From contig JBOGWP010000135.1 of NCBI GenBank assembly GCA_050693875.1, positions 1-7,012 of the forward strand: a stretch of DNA of 7,012 bases, given 5' to 3'. Position numbers and translations under genes: made by a program. This stretch comes from JBOGWP01 sp050693875 (GTDB taxonomy: Bacteria > Actinomycetota > CADDZG01 > JAHWKV01 > JBOGWP01). The notes beneath the pieces are model-generated. The model saw only the letters and a list, made by a program, of their open reading frames with translations. It had not been told where the DNA came from and searched no databases. Shown piece by piece: positions 5,030-7,012 of the stretch (positions within the stretch are counted from its first letter, which is position 1; each line of letters begins with the position of its first letter).

Positions 5030-6076
5030 GTGAAGATGCTGGTCACCGGCGGCGCCGGCTTCGTCGGCTCGCACATCGTCGACCTGCTGATCGAACGCGG
5101 CATCGAGGTGCGCGTCCTCGACTCGCTCCACCCGAATGCCCACACGGGGGAGCCGCCTTACCTCAACCCCAAGGCGGAGTATTCCTTCGGCGACCTGCAG
5201 GATTCCATGCTCGTCGACACCCTCGTCCGGGACGTCGATGCGGTCAGCCATCAGGCTGCCATGGTCGGGCTGGGAACGTCGTTCGACGATGTGGAGTCGT
5301 ACGTTCGGGACAATTGCCTGGGCACGGCAGTCTTGCTGCGAGCGCTCAACCGCCGCGGGTTCCGGGGGCGGATCGTGCTCGCCAGCAGCGTGGTCGTCTA
5401 CGGGGAGGGCGCTTACCGATGCTCCCGGCACGGGATGGTCCGGCCGGGACCCCGCGATCCGGCCTTGCTCGACACCGGCTATTTCGAGGCACGGTGCCCG
5501 CGCTGCGGCCTGGCCGCCGAGCCGGAGCCGGTTTCCGAGGATGCGCCACTCGACCCTCGCAGCGTGTACGCGGCGACGAAGGTCCATCAGGAGCACCTGT
5601 GCTTCGCCTTCGCCCGCGCGGCGGGGGCGTCGGTCGTGGCGCTTCGCTACCACAACGTGTACGGGCCTCGCATGCCCCGGAACACCCCGTATGCGGGGGT
5701 CGCCGCGATCTTCCGCAGCGCCCTCGAGGCAGGGCGTGCACCGGAGGTGTTCGAAGACGGAAAGCAGCTGCGGGATTTCGTGCACGTACAAGACGTGGCC
5801 AGGGCAAACTTGCTCGCCCTCTGCGGGGAAGCGTTGCCCGACGCGGCTCTCAACGTCGCCAGCGGAGTCTCGCACACGATCGGGGCGATGGCCGCCGCGC
5901 TCGCACAAGCCTTCGGCGCGGGGGCCCGGCCCCCGCGGGTCACCGGTCGCCACCGCCCCGGCGACGTTCGCCACGTCATCGCTTCCCCCGCGCGCGCCTG
6001 CGAGGTCCTCGGCTTCGAGGCGACGGTCTCGTTCGAGGAGGGGATGGCCGAGCTTGCCGGAGCCCCCCCTCGGTGA
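5030..6076 (+). CDS. NAD-dependent sugar epimerase/dehydratase with zinc-ribbon-like insert (dTDP-L-rhamnose 4-epimerase-like)
   Basis: This is a 348-residue extended short-chain dehydrogenase. The Rossmann motif is TGGAGFVGS (6-14), with HQAAMVGLG (74-82) in the cofactor site, catalytic Ser119/Ser120 (LASSVVVYG), Tyr180 and Lys184 (YAATK), RYHNVYGPR (206-214) and RDFVHVQDVARA (248-259). Between the Ser strand and the YxxxK helix lies an insertion at about 126-168 with CSRH (131-134) and CPRCG (156-160). The arrangement C-x2-H plus C-x2-C could bind zinc. I recall this insert from a subgroup annotated as NAD-dependent epimerases or dTDP-L-rhamnose 4-epimerase (WbiB type), and from a mycobacterial galE3-like protein near the methylthioxylose genes. 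Expected role: making a cytosolic nucleotide sugar for the neighbouring glycosyltransferases. The substrate cannot be assigned from sequence. The SDR fold and catalytic residues are intact and length is normal. Confidence 0.9.
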   Translation: MKMLVTGGAGFVGSHIVDLLIERGIEVRVLDSLHPNAHTGEPPYLNPKAEYSFGDLQDSMLVDTLVRDVDAVSHQAAMVGLGTSFDDVESYVRDNCLGTAVLLRALNRRGFRGRIVLASSVVVYGEGAYRCSRHGMVRPGPRDPALLDTGYFEARCPRCGLAAEPEPVSEDAPLDPRSVYAATKVHQEHLCFAFARAAGASVVALRYHNVYGPRMPRNTPYAGVAAIFRSALEAGRAPEVFEDGKQLRDFVHVQDVARANLLALCGEALPDAALNVASGVSHTIGAMAAALAQAFGAGARPPRVTGRHRPGDVRHVIASPARACEVLGFEATVSFEEGMAELAGAPPR

Positions 6077-6091
6077 GGCGGAGCACAACGA

Positions 6092-6119
6092 GTCCGCTGC
6101 CGACGTAGCTCCGGCGGAC
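6092..6119. terminator. Weak hairpin between convergent genes, possible terminator
   Basis: GTCCGCTG (6092-6099) can pair with CGGCGGAC (6112-6119): eight pairs including one T-G wobble, around a 12-nt loop. It lies between the epimerase stop (6076) and the hydrolase stop (6128). Only TTTAGGTTTAGG follows on the plus strand, so the T-tract is poor. A bidirectional terminator is plausible by position but weakly supported. Confidence 0.35.
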
Positions 6120-6127
6120 GTTTAGGT

Positions 6128-6957
6128 TTAGGCTCCTTCGTCAAGGGCGACTGCGAGCGCCTGGAGGAACTCGGCGGGACGCTCGACGAACGGAACGTGG
6201 CCGCAGTCGTCGATCGGATAGAGAGGCCACCCCAGCTTGGTGCTCGCTGCCTCGGCATTCTTGAACCGCATGATGCGGTCGTTTCTCCCCAGATCAACGC
6301 CACCGGCGCGGTGATCCTGCGCAGTTGATCGAGCGGGATGGAGCGCATGCTCCAGCGAACGAGCCACCGGTTCGCCGCCCGCACGCCCGGCTGGCTCGCA
6401 CGGTCGACGTGATAGGCGACGAAGGCGGCTCGAGGGTTGTTCCGATCGGCTGGAGCGGGCTGTGGGTGGGCGAGCACGTAGCGAGACAAGCGGCTGAAGG
6501 CCGCCGGGCTCGGTTTGCGGATGTACCGAATCAGGGCAAGCAGGGCCCCCGGTGGCGGCCGGAACGGGCCCAGCGACCCCGAGTCGACCAGGATGACGCG
6601 ACGCACGCGATCGCTGTGGTCGATAGCGAAGTGGGCCGAGAACGTGCCTCCCAGCGAGATGCCGACAAGGGCCGGGGGCTCGGGACAGGTCTGTGCGATC
6701 AGCGCGCCGAGCCAGTCCACCATGCGCGACGCGCTGAGGGCTTCCGAGCGCACCTCGGATCGTCCCAGGCCGGGCAGGTCGGGCACGACGATCCTGTGGT
6801 CCCGCACGAGGTGGGGGATCACCGGGGCCCATGCCTGGGCGAATGCCCCCTGGCCGTGCAGCAGCACGAGGGTCGGACCATGTCCGCCCTGGAGCACGGG
6901 AGTCGAGATTCCCGCCAGGTCGAGCCGGTGCTCGGTCACGGGCAGACCCCGGATCAC
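6128..6957 (-). pseudogene. Alpha/beta hydrolase interrupted by a single-base frameshift
   Basis: The N-terminal part has an alpha/beta-hydrolase fold: LVLLHGQGAFAQAW (oxyanion HG), VVPDLPGLGRSE, and the nucleophile elbow GISLGG. It runs in one frame to PVALIWG near 6288. The C-terminal part, in another frame, supplies RNDRIMRF with the expected catalytic Asp and DCGHVPFVERPAEFL with the catalytic His, ending at the TAA at 6130-6128. Adding one G to the GGGG run at 6287-6290 restores ALIWGRNDRI and a 270-residue protein of normal size, counting from the GTG at 6939 (VTEHRLDLAG); in that numbering the triad is Ser95, Asp221 and His248. A GTG at 6957 is an alternative start, and the frame stays open to the right edge. 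As written, translation would lose Asp and His and run on antisense to the epimerase. Either a recent mutation or a homopolymer sequencing error. Substrate unknown; no clear link to the sugar genes. Confidence 0.8.
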
Positions 6958-7012
6958 GGCCGCCGCCAGCCGGTCCGCATGGGCCGCACCGCCGTCGGAT
7001 GCGGTCCTCCCC

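Noticed and set aside
3547..5145. A 532-codon open frame on the minus strand antisense to the membrane protein gene
   Set aside because: The translation is low-complexity, rich in Arg, Gly, Glu and Pro, with no fold or motif. It mirrors the codon bias of the real plus-strand gene, as expected at this GC content.
4835..6088. A 417-codon minus-strand open frame opposite the epimerase gene
   Set aside because: No recognisable domain; the plus strand over the same region has all SDR motifs intact.
6121..6132. TTTAGGTTTAGG, reminiscent of telomeric repeats
   Set aside because: Only two copies, overlapping the stop codon of the hydrolase; chance in a short AT-rich spot.
5647..6280. Hydrolase running on past the frameshift to 5647
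   Set aside because: After WGETT the frame has no hydrolase similarity and runs antisense through the 3' part of the epimerase gene; the true C-terminus is in the neighbouring frame and ends at 6128.
6954..7012. End of another minus-strand gene overlapping the hydrolase GTG at 6957 as GTGA
   Set aside because: One frame does stop with TGA at 6956-6954, but only about 18 residues are visible and they show no recognisable feature; the hydrolase start itself is uncertain.

Overview
The window is very GC-rich and almost fully coding. It uses GTG starts, packs genes with 4-bp overlaps, and has promoter-like boxes directly against start codons. With the protein families present, this points to a high-GC Gram-positive bacterium (Actinomycetota), possibly an environmental lineage. 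No gene here fixes the genus. There are no rRNA, tRNA, CRISPR or insertion sequence features.

Layout, left to right. (1) A SHOCT-domain membrane protein on the minus strand is cut by the left edge; it has a strong Shine-Dalgarno site and possibly its own promoter. (2) A 158-bp intergenic gap follows. (3) A tight minus-strand operon is transcribed leftwards from about 3498. Its gene order is a family 2 glycosyltransferase, a TIGR04282/DUF2064 nucleotidyltransferase-like protein, a membrane cytochrome b-like protein fused to a YedY/sulfite-oxidase-type molybdopterin domain, and a small four-helix membrane protein. The joints are ATGA (2857-2860), a 13-nt gap (2110-2122) and GTGA (916-919). (4) A divergent intergenic region of about 126 bp has a -10-like box close to the start codon on both sides, suggesting leaderless transcripts. 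(5) On the plus strand lie a polytopic GT-C-like membrane protein and an extended SDR sugar epimerase carrying a Cys-rich, zinc-ribbon-like insertion. (6) A convergent gap contains a weak hairpin. (7) A minus-strand alpha/beta hydrolase is broken by a single-base frameshift in a G run at 6287-6290.

How the genes may work together. A GT2 enzyme, a DUF2064 protein, a multi-spanning GT-C-like protein and a zinc-ribbon epimerase side by side look like a lipid-linked sugar pathway. The GT2 enzyme would load a sugar onto a polyprenyl phosphate, and the membrane protein would use that donor on the outer face of the membrane. From memory, the set resembles the Mycobacterium tuberculosis Rv0536-Rv0541c region, where Rv0539 and Rv0541c have been linked to the methylthioxylose cap of lipoarabinomannan. 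What stands out here is that an extracytoplasmic molybdoenzyme is embedded in the same operon. A redox step on the sugar or on envelope thioethers/sulfoxides is one testable explanation; this is inference.
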